The notes under the pieces: model-generated
The model's database searches: none
The model's input: only the letters and a program-made list of their open reading frames with translations
Told to the model about the DNA's origin: nothing
In this document: piece by piece, positions 25,701 to 33,590 of the stretch
How positions within the stretch are numbered: position 1 is the first letter of the stretch
How the letters are laid out: every line of letters begins with the position of its first letter
Source: Maea johnstoni
Lineage: Eukaryota; Annelida; Polychaeta; Spionida; Magelonidae
Assembly (NCBI GenBank): GCA_963942565.1
Contig: OZ012687.1
Coordinates: 6,874,665 to 6,938,664 of the forward strand
Direction: 5' to 3'
DNA: 64,000 nucleotides
Program-made: the position numbers and the translations under genes

Positions 25701-28700
25701 AACACTTATCCGGATCCTAGCATTGACATTTAATGAAAAGCAATGAAATACAATCCAGTACCCAACAGCAATTGACCAATCAGCTGCGAGTATCACAGTG
25801 GAGCTGATGATAAATATTGTTATCTACACAGTAATCTACTCTAGGGATGAAAAAGAAAGCTGACAAGTAAATGGATCATTGTGTTGTTCAATGCAACTAT
25901 CATATTGAAAGTAGCCTAGTATTGACAGACAATAGAGCTACATAGCAGACCACTTTCTTTCAAAGTACAGGAGTTAATGAAATAGATGTGGTTTGTGTTG
26001 TTCAATGCAACTATCATATTGAAAGTAGCCTAGTATTGACAGACAAAAGAGCTATATAGAGGACCACTTTCTTTCAAAGTACAGGAGTTTATGAAATAGA
26101 TGTGGTTCTGCAAGCAGCACCATAAGTTTAAGAAACACAACAGATTTGCATTCATTCAACTCTCTGGAACTATTAGCAGAAAAAGCATAAATAGCTAGTT
26201 GGGTACAGTCATCATAACATGATAAATAACATGTACTTGTCCCATTTGTATAGGATATATAGTTGAATGATGCAGGCAAACGTGTGGTCTTCCTTGCTTG
26301 GTTTACATGTTCCGGTTATCAGTTACTAGCAATTTTTTTTTTATACTTATGTGATTTGTTTCATTTTAGGGGTAGGAATAGTGAGAGCCAGAGAGGTCCA
26401 TTTTACAGCAGTTTCATGGAGGGCCATAACAGAGATATTCATTAATCCATTTATGGTGATTTACCTGCTGAGTAAATCATTTTTTCTGGAATCTTCCAAA
26501 TGTAGTCACAGTTTCTCGACCAATAGGTTGACATTTTGGAGATTTGTATGCCTAAAGATAAATGTCCTGCAAAAACCTTTCTCTAATGCAATGCATTTAC
26601 CCATATTTTCATTTTCTTTAAGGTTTTGGTGCACATGTTAATATGTAGTAAAGTGTCAGTGTACGATGGTAAGTCTGTGAGAAATAAATAGCCCAGTAGC
26701 TATAGGGTAGCTGTGCATCTTATCGGGAGCAATCTCAATTAGGTCCATGAGCGAGGCTTAGGTAACTACACACAGAGATATGGACTATCATACTAATACC
26801 AATCATTCCAGAAGTGTTGACTTAACCTGCCGATTTCCCCAGTGAACCTCATCATCATAAATCACGAACACAAACAGATACTGAAATCCAGTCTTCTGGT
26901 AGAAATATCTGAGCAATGTGAGCATACAGGATTTATAGCTGATCAAAGGTGTTTTACCTTTAGAAAAGATCTTAAAGATGTGATTATTAATAATTCTAGG
27001 ATATTTGGACTTGCTACTTTCATTCAATTTCTTTACACAAATACAGGCTTGTCAGACCCTTTCCTATAATTTAAGGAGGTGAATACAGTGATGAAACCAG
27101 AAAAGAAATTCAAATGTTGATGAGGATGTCAACATTTGTTAATGATGGATATGAGTCCAATGTCAAATTGTGTAGTAGCCGCTGGCCAGTACTGGCACCT
27201 GCAGGGGCCATGATCACCCAAACAATGTCTAAGCCAACCTCTTGAAAATCTACATCAGCAATGCTCACTGAGTGCACCATCACTTCAAAAATGTTGATAA
27301 TCAAACATATCAATAAGACAATAAAGTACTGAGTCCTTAAAATCTATTTGACATTTAGAGTATGTATTCAAAGTATCCTTACCCTTGCCCTTATTGGCGT
27401 TGGAATTTATTTTCCAATCTTATTAGCCTGGTAGTGCTAAGAATTGACATTTCATATGATAACTAAACACCTAATATTCATCATATGGTTTGATGCACAT
27501 AAATAAATCAGGCCTAAACAAAAAAATATGTTTGTTTCCTATTACATGCTAGAAAAATATAGGGTAGGTAGGTAGGGAATTTATTTTATTTTATCATATT
27601 TTTTTCTCTCCTCCATGCTGCATTAGATGTAAATATAAAGCAAAATAGCAGTATGAAGTACTGTAGTAGTGGGGTATCTAGATCTATTTAAATCCACTGA
27701 ACTAGTACTATATGCGGATATTCTTCTTTCTTTTTTCAATTTCTTTTGTATGCCATGCATCAAATATGAAGCAGTTATAAATTTTTACCTTTCTTTTTTT
27801 AAAAGTTAATATCTTGGGCAATAAAAAGATTAGAGTAGGGGCCAAAAATTAGGGTAGGTAGGGTAATAGGAAACGAACATCTTTTTTTTTTAGGCCTCAT
27901 ATTCATTCTGGGCCAATCATTGCAGAAAAAATGTGCACACATACCATATGACAGACATATGTCTCTGGCATATAATAATAAATAAAATAAAATTGTCACT
28001 TACAAAGCGCTATTGTTATCATATAATGAATCAAACATGAAAAGTACCTTTTAGTAACACAAATTCAACATGATTGCGTTTACATGTCCAAATATATCAC
28101 TAGATAATATAAACATTTTTAAAAGTTTATTTTCCCATAGTGACAACCAGTTTAGACATCTATTGACTGCAACATAAGTAATAGGCCTATCCGATCCATA
28201 GATCACAATTAACAATAAAATTAACATGATAAAATCTGGCCCCTGCTAAGAGGATAGTCAATTGCAATTAACCTGCCACCCTGCCTGCATGTGCCACGTT
28301 AATTGGTGCAAACCAACTTATCACCTAATGACCTGCACAGCAATTAAATATTGATAGCAGGAGGCATAAGCCTATTAAGTTGGCTTAAGTACTATACAGG
28401 TCCCACGCTAGGAATAATGACAAGCTCTTATAATATCATATTTATTTCAGATATACAGAGTTTTCTCAAAGAAAAACATTCATGACAATCAGTAAAAACT
28501 AACTTACCAGATGCTCTTGGATCCAGAAAGGAGGACTTGAATTTATCAACTCTTGATTTTGGTTTTAAATCAGCTGATGACAACCTGTCATTTTGGCCTG
28601 CACTCTCTCTCCTCAGACTTAACGCTGATGGTGCTCTCGATTGGTTCTGATAGTCTGATGATTCCACAATACACACTTTAACCTTTCTGGCATCTTTGTC

Positions 28701-29366
28701 ATTCATATCTGTATGTGTGCTATCATTTGACAAATGTTTGTAAGATACCCTTCCTTTTTTAGTATCACCTCCACCTTCAAATAATTTTAGTCGATCATTA
28801 TCTTCTAAAGTTTGTTCTGATAGCACTTCAGATTTTGTTAAGTCTTGGGATTTTTGATTTTGTGATTGCAACCATTGCTGCTGTGCAATATCTGTCTGCC
28901 ATTCCCTTTTTTGATATTCTACTTCAGCAGTAAATTCTGGGTACCCTAACTGCAGTTGATGATGAAGTGAGTATGGAAGACGAGGAGCTTTATTAAATGA
29001 ATACAAGCATCTAGTCAGCTGATGCAATAAACTGAGAGCGGATAATTTAGCTTCATTAAAACCATTCTGTGAGTTATCTTCACCAGCACCAGACTGCGCA
29101 CCCTCTAATCCTAGTCTGATTAGATTCACTCTTGCGTTGATTTGAGGTAATAAACTCTGTTTCCCATCCCCAGAGCCATCTTCAACATCCTGTTCATCTA
29201 TCAGCAGTTTATCCTCCTTTTCCTTGTTTGCAAGGTATGCGGCTACCTTTGGGTTTAGGTGAGCAAATCTCAGACTATGTGGTAATTCCTCGGGAGTTTT
29301 TCGGTAGCGCTTTGGCGTCTTCCGGAAGCTCGTTTGTTCGTAGAAATACAACGCAGCACTTGCCAT
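174..29366 (-). CDS. FAM194-domain protein, C3orf20-like (12 coding exons, 3' end beyond window)
   Basis: Gene-level entry. Coding exons in order are 29366-28508, 21463-21359, 9941-9774, 8743-8672, 7905-7812, 7236-7003, 3632-3474, 3158-3047, 2361-2212, 1738-1491, 1226-970 and 309-174. Every junction is AG/GT and every phase matches, giving 864 codons plus two bases, so at least one more exon lies left of the window. Residues about 495-635 carry the FAM194 C-terminal signature: VFYPSGRIALV, GFYTNVYD, ASFTPAGVGCIYHDNG, GGSMYDTEGDCVKKWDWP, then LNDNVTFRCVNQQQMYLYY. This family includes ERICH6, ERICH6B and, as I recall, C3orf20; the length (human C3orf20 is about 900 residues) and linkage to LSM3 favour C3orf20. 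The N-terminal 290 residues are polar and low in recognisable domains. Molecular function is unknown. No signal peptide or membrane segment is seen. Identification as a FAM194 protein is firm; orthology to C3orf20 is inferred. Confidence 0.85.
970..1226 (-). CDS. C3orf20-like gene, coding exon 11
   Basis: The acceptor is ACTTTTCTAG and the donor CTCCAG/GTCAAT. The product is NLVDDWMEHYRIAVGISSPH, then IRNMKETPYHRRRNIHSAMP and an acidic/Ala-rich tail ending LQRAPSAPP. The G left at its end joins CC of exon 12 to give Ala. The open frame on the opposite strand here is a shadow. Confidence 0.82.
1491..1738 (-). CDS. C3orf20-like gene, coding exon 10
   Basis: The exon encodes QQFQLVSGFSFTSNTAKELL, a strongly basic segment (KEKRKVVKLRVKDRSSKDR) and EIQKILDFEDNTYGNQADKE, ending at ATCAG/GTAACT. 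The acceptor is ambiguous: TAGCAGCAG and a later TTTCAG all keep phase 0, so the start may be 1738, 1735, 1732 or 1726. Confidence 0.83.
2212..2361 (-). CDS. C3orf20-like gene, coding exon 9
   Basis: The exon is exactly 50 codons, phase 0 at both ends, after CTTGGCCAG and before GTATGT. It encodes LNDNVTFRCVNQQQMYLYYN, a CQKEQAKFHVG strand and a basic/acidic helix ending EAEKQAEEDT. It completes the FAM194 domain. The preceding intron carries the 30-bp tandem array. Confidence 0.86.
2460..2930. repeat. 30-bp intronic tandem repeat, about 15 copies
   Basis: Units resemble GTGTAAAGCTTTGTACATTG plus a ten-base TATATTGCAA tail, spaced exactly 30 bp (for example AAAGCTT starting every 30 bases from 2474). 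Copies diverge toward the right end. Because 30 is a multiple of three, the array is open in more than one minus-strand frame. It lies in the intron between exons 8 and 9 and has no coding signature of its own. Confidence 0.85.
3047..3158 (-). CDS. C3orf20-like gene, coding exon 8 (FAM194 core)
   Basis: A poly-T acceptor (TTTTTTTAG) and a GTGAGT donor flank the exon. It encodes LLTSLTGGSMYDTEGDCVKK then WDWPPNHGKLATSIIFA. GGxxxDxxGxxVKKWxWP is the second hallmark block of FAM194 domains. The first base completes the Arg codon begun in exon 7. Confidence 0.87.
3474..3632 (-). CDS. C3orf20-like gene, coding exon 7 (FAM194 core)
   Basis: The exon follows CTTGATCAG and ends GGGGAG/GTAAAG. It encodes YPSGRIALVTSRNSPGKPGF, then YTNVYDNTKDVRMIASFTP and AGVGCIYHDNGLG. 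These are the most conserved blocks of the FAM194 domain: YPSGxIA, GFYTNV, ASFTxxGxGxxYHxNG. A 3.4-kb intron separates it from exon 6. Confidence 0.88.
3980..4181. mobile_element. TTAA-flanked MITE, family 1
   Basis: TTAACCTTTCCATACC at the left and CCAGGAATGAATAGGTTAA at the right form degenerate terminal inverted repeats with TTAA at both ends. The same ends and core recur at 12770-13000 and 45478-45712. TTAA duplications are typical of Kolobok and piggyBac superfamilies. No coding capacity. Confidence 0.6.
5040..5610. repeat. degenerate ~110-bp tandem array, about five units
   Basis: Each unit opens with a CCAGGTAACCCAATACACC-like segment (near 5065, 5172, 5276, 5390 and 5493), followed by GACNACAAAGCTGACCT, a second CAGGTAA and a TTGTCACAGACAT-like block. 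The units are strongly diverged, so the array is old. It is intronic on the minus-strand gene. Confidence 0.6.
7003..7236 (-). CDS. C3orf20-like gene, coding exon 6 (start of FAM194 domain)
   Basis: The exon follows TTCTCACAG and encodes KEQDAVDKEFGNDRPVQIKY followed by a basic, Ser-rich linker and IFLTTTIDGTTTV. The donor is GTATT/GTATCC at 7002. It was chosen over a nearby ACA/GTATTG because only it gives the two-base phase needed for VFYPSGRIA, the family motif built across this junction. Confidence 0.82.
7812..7905 (-). CDS. C3orf20-like gene, coding exon 5
   Basis: Acceptor TTTCCTCAG and donor AGAA/GTAAGT flank a 94-nt exon. It reads WIVHQGPKEGPEKVTLLEWA then TQRLRVSIKQ. The GT at its 5' end completes a Gly codon with exon 4, and the AA at its 3' end completes Lys with exon 6. 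Confidence 0.82.
8034..8263. mobile_element. TTAA-flanked MITE, family 1, degraded copy
   Basis: The left end TTAACCCATTCAAGCCGGG matches the family terminus. The core AAAATATTTGAAGGAGAG is shared with copies near 37870 and 44500. The right end (GGGATGAATGATAAA) is weak. Confidence 0.5.
8672..8743 (-). CDS. C3orf20-like gene, coding exon 4
   Basis: The acceptor TTTTCCTTGCAG and donor AAAAG/GTAGGT are strong. The frame dictated by both neighbours reads QAHNSYYMSVIQFQLSSKD then CEEKG. The alternative frame beginning PKPTIVITC is also open but does not match the phase of exon 5. The run YYMSVIQFQL suggests a beta strand. The exon is 72 nt. Confidence 0.8.
9016..9480. repeat. degenerate CCTGTACATNTTTCA-type repeats
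   Basis: Phrases such as CCTGTACATTTCTCA, CCTGTGCATATTTTCAC, CCCTGTACATCATTTCA and CCTGTTCATGG recur at irregular 50-90 base spacing. This is a decayed tandem array in the intron between exons 3 and 4. Confidence 0.35.
9513..9703. repeat. (AAT)n / (GATAAT)n microsatellite
   Basis: An almost pure run of AAT triplets is flanked by GAT-interrupted triplets. Apparent poly-Asn, poly-Ile and poly-Leu open frames across it are artefacts of the repeat. Confidence 0.95.
9774..9941 (-). CDS. C3orf20-like gene, coding exon 3 (Cys-x2-Cys motif)
   Basis: The exon encodes SSTGKAVPGQKCRFCGARYY, then a basic stretch ending SSNKKHCQTRKLQYRGKQ. The donor is CAAG/GTATGA and its one-base phase joins exon 4 (G+CC = Ala). 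The KCRFCG motif with a downstream HC could be a small zinc-binding site. The start is uncertain: tandem CAGCAG gives two in-phase acceptors (exon start 9944 or 9941), and a third possible acceptor lies at CTAGTACAG. The pyrimidine tract is weak. Confidence 0.7.
11797..11952. repeat. short degenerate tandem repeat
   Basis: Variants of TTGATCCTTGGTGATATATG recur about six times at roughly 20-30 base spacing. The patch is small and diverged. Confidence 0.45.
12482..12684. mobile_element. TTAA-flanked MITE, family 2 (203 bp)
   Basis: The left end TTAACCCTTATGCTGCTGG and the right end CAGCATTGGAAGGGTTAA are inverted repeats with TTAA at each end. There is no coding capacity. A related left end (TTAACCCTTCAATGACGGC) occurs at 60450. 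Confidence 0.65.
12770..13000. mobile_element. TTAA-flanked MITE, family 1 (231 bp)
   Basis: The left end TTAACCCATTCTTGCCTGGG and right end CCCAGCAGGAATAGGTTAA pair as inverted repeats. The core CTCCTTCAAATATTTTGTGA is shared with other copies. This is one of the best-preserved members in the window. Confidence 0.7.
13664..14010 (-). mobile_element. LINE 3' remnant with (TAA)n tail
   Basis: Read on the minus strand, a short frame contains YQGIVIWNSLSLNMKMAPSL then SSFKKLYLEEQFSTLWPEEL and a stop at about 13810. This resembles the extreme C-terminus of non-LTR retrotransposon pol proteins (R-hxhWNxL...sLxxFKxxL). It is followed by a 3' UTR ending CGTGAAATAAAGA and a long TTA run at 13664-13738. 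The rest of the element is missing, as expected of a 5'-truncated insertion. Confidence 0.65.
15598..17215. repeat. two ~0.8-kb direct repeats inside the fold-back
   Basis: GTGAAAATGAAGTAGTTTTA occurs at about 15775 and 16606. GTAAGACAATCTTTCCATTT occurs at about 15957 and 16788. Many blocks between correspond at a constant offset near 830 bases. A third unit appears to start near 17215 (AGGTCAAACCAAGGTC) but decays quickly. The copies are moderately diverged. Confidence 0.75.
18561..18639. mobile_element. partial MITE, same family as 27510-27897
   Basis: CCAACCTACCTACCCTA, GGAAACAAACAATATTTT and a TTGGCCTAAG end match, in reverse, the terminus of the element at 27510. Only one end is present. 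Confidence 0.5.
19021..19195. repeat. dispersed repeat, copy 1 (pair with 60763-60915)
   Basis: Blocks such as GGAATTGGGTTTTACG, CATATCGCGACGAGA, TCACGAATAGTTCCAAGGG, GTCTTTCAGTTGCA and AATGCCGCACAT reappear in the same order at 60763-60915. The family is not recognised; a SINE or a LINE UTR is possible. Confidence 0.6.
19772..20640. repeat. ~395-bp direct repeats, just over two units
   Basis: TTTGAATTYCAAYATGGCC followed by CAGTTGCCATGGCAACCA recurs at 19772, 20165 and 20562. Blocks between also match, for example TGCACCCCTGAAAACCTACT and ATATGCAGAAATRTAGCTTT. The array lies inside the fold-back element near its right arm. Confidence 0.8.
21359..21463 (-). CDS. C3orf20-like gene, coding exon 2
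   Basis: Acceptor CATTTTTCAG precedes the exon and donor T/GTGAGT follows it. Only one frame is open: DSGRRSSTLVSVRRGS followed by AVPDDASQIPDNASDSGK. The phase joins exon 1 (G+CT = Ala) and leaves one base for exon 3. The segment is Ser/Asp-rich and probably disordered. The 7.1-kb fold-back element ends 25 nt into the following intron. Confidence 0.8.
21959..22510. repeat. ACATTGGTGGGG-type low-complexity patch
   Basis: ACATTGGTGGGG-like words occur near 21959, 21990, 22423 and 22496, with a GT run and poly-G tracts between. This is simple-repeat-like DNA inside intron 1; no exon is seen. Confidence 0.4.
23166..23306. repeat. 140-bp near-perfect hairpin
   Basis: The arms CATCCCTGCGGGGTTGCTAA and GTGAGCATTGTCACCC pair with GGGTGACAATGCTCACGAGG and TTAGCAACCCCGCAGGGATG. 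The loop is short and centred near 23236. Confidence 0.85.
23698..23734. repeat. perfect 16-bp-arm GC-rich hairpin
   Basis: GACAGCGGGCGCTACT and its exact complement AGTAGCGCCCGCTGTC are separated by five bases. Confidence 0.9.
24361..24720. mobile_element. hAT-like non-autonomous element, 360 bp
   Basis: Terminal inverted repeats CAGGGCTCAACATTAAG and CTTAACGTCGAGCCCTG bound a segment rich in further AGGGCTAG/CTAGCCCT words. TGTCT occurs immediately before and after the element. The CAGGG tip resembles hAT superfamily ends. An exact 8-bp target duplication cannot be read, so the class is tentative. Confidence 0.6.
24964..25100. repeat. 137-bp hairpin, part of a larger fold-back to ~25828
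   Basis: The arms TTATCCCCCTTGTAAAAAAG through TATCTGCGT and ACGCAGATACCAGGCCGTAT through GGATAA are nearly perfect complements. A second pair, GAATTTATCATCAGCTC (25102) and GAGCTGATGATAAATATT (25801), suggests the hairpin is one end of an ~860-bp fold-back element. A pure poly-C run follows at about 25118-25142. Confidence 0.75.
25881..26108. repeat. 114-bp tandem dimer
   Basis: GTGTTGTTCAATGCAACTAT starts at 25881 and again at 25995. The two units match almost completely through GAAATAGATGTGGTT, indicating a recent duplication. Confidence 0.9.
27510..27897. mobile_element. 388-bp MITE with AGGCCTAAA ends
   Basis: The left end AGGCCTAAACAAAAAAATAT then GTTTGTTTCCTATTAC pairs with the right end GGTAATAGGAAACGAACAT then TTTTTTTTTTAGGCCT. 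GTAGGTAGGG motifs lie just inside both ends. There is no coding capacity. A partial relative lies at 18561-18639. Confidence 0.65.
28508..29366 (-). CDS. C3orf20-like gene, coding exon 1 (residues 1-286)
   Basis: The reading frame opens at ATG 29366 in a good context (CAACAATGGCA); the frame upstream has no earlier ATG before a stop. The protein starts MASAALYFYEQTSFRKTP. It is charged and Ser/Gln-rich, with a more ordered stretch around LLPQINARVNLIRLGLEG and LSALSLLHQLTRCLYSF. The exon ends DPRAS plus G before GTAAGT at 28507; that G joins CT of exon 2 to make Ala. The exon is 859 nt, by far the largest of the gene. Confidence 0.82.
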
Positions 29367-29504
29367 TGTTGACGTAAGGTGCGACGACGACGGTGTCACG
29401 AAAATGGACCTTGCACCCTTGGCCTTGAACAAAATCACTTCATGTTAGATGTGTCTTCTTCGCTGATGTCCGAGTCAAATCGCCTGTTTCCATCTTTGTG
29501 ACAT

Positions 29505-29580
29505 CTGAACAAAGAATAAATCTTCCATTTTAACTTGACATAGATCTAGATATTCAACGATTAGACAGGAACGAACTTAC
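29505..29580 (-). other. candidate 76-nt intron in the 5' UTR of the C3orf20-like gene
   Basis: On the minus strand a strong donor, TCTTC/GTAAGT, sits at 29581/29580 and a good acceptor, TTCTTTGTTCAG, ends at 29505. This would place a non-coding first exon upstream of 29581 and a 5' UTR segment 29504-29367 before the ATG. The segment contains three short upstream reading frames. The signals are seen directly; use of this intron is inferred. Confidence 0.45.
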
Positions 29581-31825
29581 GAAGACGGATCGGCGGATGT
29601 CAACAAGGACTCGGAAGCGACGTCTATGTTATGTCCGCTCCGATCGGAAACTACATGTACCATTTTGATATAGAGCGGGCCCATTAGCTAAATGAAAATC
29701 TCAGCATTCTATCTGTAAAAGTTGTGTTGAGATGATAAAGCAACATCAGGGCCTAATAACTAAATACCAACAGCGGTTATGCATGCCGGATCAGTGGATC
29801 GTAATTTAAACTTCCATCACTCACTCACTTCCACACAAGTCACGCAATCTCCGAGATTAGCATTGAATTATTGATCAGCAATGTACGAGTTACGATATTG
29901 CGATGTAGGTACAAAGGAAAGGCAAATTGGGTAATTTGTACTTCGATAAGGAAACTTTTTAAGTGACAAATCCACAGCATTTACCTGTTGGTTCAATGGG
30001 CTATCACCGCGAGTACCTGCCTGCTGGCGCCGCCATGTTGTTTGAAAGCTTTCATCATGGCGCTTCCTTGACGACGGTTGCTATATTTTTTCCAAACCCT
30101 CGGCCATGCTCTGCTGGTCGGAGGGGGCGTGGCACTTCAACTTAAATTAAACTTTTGATCAACGTTGAGCTACTTTCACTGACTTTCCCCACCATATGCA
30201 GTGAAGTAGGAAGACAAACACCCCTTCTCTCTGAACATCATCACCACCCTGTATTATTGAAATAAAAAAATATAGATCCACTGGGTTTTTTTCATCTTGC
30301 TCTTACTCTTGTTAGATAACCCTGCACATTAAAATCACGATCATCATGTTTTAATCAAATTTCACATTTTCTTTACTTTTGATGTCCTACAGTAGCTATT
30401 TCGATTTCGAATAAGACAAAGTAAATTTATTATTCATCACCTTTTCTGTCAAGTAAGAGTGATTGCAACCATGATTTACCATGCAGTTGTTCATGGCGGA
30501 GAAAACTGACCTTTTTATTTTTAAGCAAAATTTTAGTATTGTAAATAATATTTAATGCAGAATCTCATCTTGAAACTTAGAAGTTCGGTGATTCCAGATA
30601 GCTATCATAATGAGATTTTAGTGCAGCTACACATTTCACATAGATACAAAGCTCTTCTCTAGTAATTCATTTATACCTAAAATTGAAAGAAACAATTGTT
30701 TGCTTGTATTGTTTGATTAGTTTGCATAGTTGACATATGTGGTTTCTGAGTAATCGAAGAAGCAGAGGATTTTAAAAAAGATTTGGAAGGTACACACAGT
30801 GGACAAGATGGCGCCCTCTTGGTCAATGCGCCCACTGTTTCAGGCGAAACATTTTCATAGCCCTTTCCCCAATCTAAATTAAATCCCAGAAATTAAATGT
30901 GATATTAGTCAATTTCCTATTGATAATGCAGTAACACATTGAAATATTCTACCCTGCAAAAAAACAGAATAAACTGTAGTGAATACTTTATATATTTTTC
31001 ATATAAACTGGACAGGTTTTTAAATTAAATGCTCTTGTGCAGCTACATGTAGTTATGGCAAGGGGGCTCGGGAATTTTGTCCTTAGAGAGAGACTTACAT
31101 GTCAAGATTGATTAATATTTTAGTCTATATAGTATATACAAGGAAACCACAATAAACTATATATTCATGAAAGCTGCTGCTCTGGATAAGCTCAAATATT
31201 ATAATTGTGTGATACCTTCACAATTTCCATGGGGGTGGGGCTGAAGGACAGAAATGTGGCTTTCTGAAACATCTTTTTGCAAGCAACCTCCTGGCTTCAA
31301 TAGAGACTCTACAAGGTTGATGTGTATACATTTCAGTAAAAATATTCAGACACGTTTTGCGTGTGGTATATCTAGATCTGATATCCCTATGTCCTTTAAT
31401 TCATTCTCATTCAGGACCGATGGCTGCCGGCTTCTCAGTGGCTATTGAAATACTTAAATATCAGCTTTAAATGGTGAACAATTCAATGTCCAAGCTATAA
31501 TTGTGATAGAGCCTGACCGGACTGACTTCTTTTAGGAAAAACATAGCTACCAGTGTTTTATGGGTCACCTAAACGCCTCTAATAGCGCGTTGCTTTGGCA
31601 ATAATATCGATGGGATTATACGCTATGTTCAGTGAGACGCTGTTTCTGTGGCTTTAAAGTGGTCCCAGTTCGGTGCCATAGCAAATCACCTGAGCCGTCG
31701 GTCCTGGCTCAGCAACCATACGAAAACATGAGTTGTGTGTAATTTTTAAGAGTTGTAGGATAATTTTATTACTCAAACCAGCTACAATAGCCATTAAGAT
31801 CCGCCACTAAGCAGTGATGGATATT

Positions 31826-31910
31826 TATAGCCGAGACGTAGGTGTTTGTTGCAAAGTTTCGGCCTTTGCAGCTTCAGTTTTGGCCAAAAAACACCTACGT
31901 CTCGGTTATA
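31826..31910. repeat. 22-bp-arm inverted repeat
   Basis: TATAGCCGAGACGTAGGTGTTT and AAACACCTACGTCTCGGTTATA pair with one mismatch around a 41-base loop. Confidence 0.85.
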
Positions 31911-32119
31911 AATCTGCATATTCATCCCACTCTGTTCCCCAGCAGAGTAGTCTGGCGTAGTCGCTACCCTTTAAACAATTGTGAAGTTTGTTTTGATACT
32001 TCCCCGACAAATACTGCACCTAGATGGTGTATTGTAACTAAGGAAGTGGCAATTAAGGTTGGTCTTATCTCCTTTCACTTACTTTTAAGCTCTTACAATT
32101 TTGTTTCCCGATTTCGTTG

Positions 32120-32880
32120 TGTACAGCTTCTTAGTGGCGGGTTGTGTCCGTTGCATCTGAGCCTGTGCGGAATCTGGGAGCTATGTTTGACTCTCAATTG
32201 ATCATGGCACCCCATGTCAAAAGTGTTGTCAATAAATCTAGCTTTCACCTGAGAAATATCGGAAAAGCGAGACGTGTGTTAACAGAAGATGCCACAAAAA
32301 CGGTGATGCAGTTACTGGTGATGTCTCGCTTGGATTACTGCAATGCTCTCCTAATTGGAATACAACAGGATTTGATTGCAAAGCTGCAGCGACTACAAAA
32401 TAGTGCTGCAAGGATAGTATCGAGAACCGGGAAGTATGAACATATCACACCTGTTCTCATCAAGCTTCACTGGCTACCAATCAAATTCCGCATCCAATTT
32501 AAGGTCCTACTGCTAGTATACAAGGCGCTAAACGGACTTGCACCTAAGTACATCAAGGAGCTGCTCGTGCCTTATAAACTCAGACGCCATCTACGATCAG
32601 AAGCAAAGGGCCTTCTGGATGAGCCTAGGACTAGACTCAAATTTGGAGATCGCGCTTTCTCCATTAGTGCACCGAGATTATGGAATGCGCTTCCGTAACA
32701 CCTGAAGGATTCTACATCGTGTCAGGCCTTCAAGAAGTGTCTCAAACACACACCTTTTCAGGCTCGCCCATTGAGGCGTTGTTGACTATGACTCAAACTA
32801 TGACAATGTGCAGCGCTTTTGAACATTTTATGAATGGAAATGGCGCTATATAAATTTCAATTATTATTATTATTATTTGT
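32120..32880 (+). mobile_element. 5'-truncated L2/CR1-like LINE, pol C-terminus and 3' tail
   Basis: The frame from 32147 encodes the conserved segment downstream of the reverse transcriptase core of L2/CR1-type LINEs: SEPVRNLGAMFDSQL, TKTVMQLLVMSRLDYCNALL, LQRLQNSAARIVSRTGK, HITPVLIKLHWLPIKFRIQF, VYKALNGLAPKYI and GDRAFSISAPRLWNALP. A TAA at 32696-32698 interrupts the frame, which then continues HLKDSTSCQAFKKCLKHTPF before a final stop. The 3' end GCGCTATATAAATTTCAATT followed by (ATT)n at 32863-32878 is the classic L2-type tail. The catalytic core and endonuclease are absent, so the copy is dead on arrival. Confidence 0.85.
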
Positions 32881-33114
32881 TCAGCAAGCGCATCATGACG
32901 CGGATTTGTAATGGACATCCTCGGAAAGGATTTCTTTGCACTATCTTTTTTTTCTCTTTTGACGGCGAATTTGCCTCTAAGGATTAATTTCGTCTAAAAT
33001 TCGAAACACAATATAATTTCTTATTTCATTCCCTCAAAATATGCGTTTTCCGTTTTTCACCAAGTTTCGAATCATAGCGAGCGAAGCTCGTAAAGGCCGC
33101 AAAATATCTTAGGG

Positions 33115-33306
33115 CTATTCCATTTAAAAATACATGGGGGGGGGGGGGGGGGGGGGGTGGAACGCTCACAATTTCAGACCCCCCCTCCCATGATATTTTT
33201 TTCATGTAAACCCCCAATTTTTACATCTTGACCCCCTCCCCCCATGATTTTTTAATAGGTGAGCGTTACGACCCCCCCCCCCCACATGTACATTCAAAAG
33301 GAATAA
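33115..33306. mobile_element. 192-bp MITE with poly-G/poly-C arms
   Basis: The left end TATTCCATTTAAAAATACATG then poly-G and GGAACGCTCAC pairs with the right end GTGAGCGTTACGACC then poly-C and ACATGTACATTCAAAAGGAATA. The arms include G and C runs of over ten bases, so this is a strong hairpin. Confidence 0.65.
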
Positions 33307-33590
33307 ACCTTATTCCATTTCTCCTCTACATGCTTTGCTCTAACTAACCACCCTTTATATTAACCCTTAACACTTTTTAGACATGCGCCTGTCAAAAAAC
33401 TCAAACCTGAGTGCGACAGTATCTGATGATGAATATATATATTGAAATTTGTTTTCGCTTTGTGTAGAAGGGTATGCGGCAAATGCATCCTGACGCTGGT
33501 TTGTGATGGACTTCCTAAGAATGGACTGCATTGCACTATTTATTTCATACTAGACTAGCGCCAGTGTCACATCACGTCATGGATTGGCTG

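Larger units (their letters stand above)
21464..28507 (-). other. intron 1 of the C3orf20-like gene: repeats only
   Basis: The 7-kb interval between coding exons 1 and 2 shows no phased exon. It contains the TTAA element 22678-23886, hAT-like 24361-24720, hairpin 24964-25100, the 114-bp dimer 25881-26108 and MITE 27510-27897. Outside these, 26110-27500 and 27900-28500 show nothing recognisable. Confidence 0.5.

Noticed and set aside
28428-29438. Start of the FAM194 protein at 29438
   Set aside because: That position is a GTG codon; the first in-frame ATG after the upstream stop is at 29366, in a good context.
31842-32201. 119-codon plus-strand frame
   Set aside because: It spans an inverted repeat and overlaps the LINE fragment in a different frame; no motif is seen.
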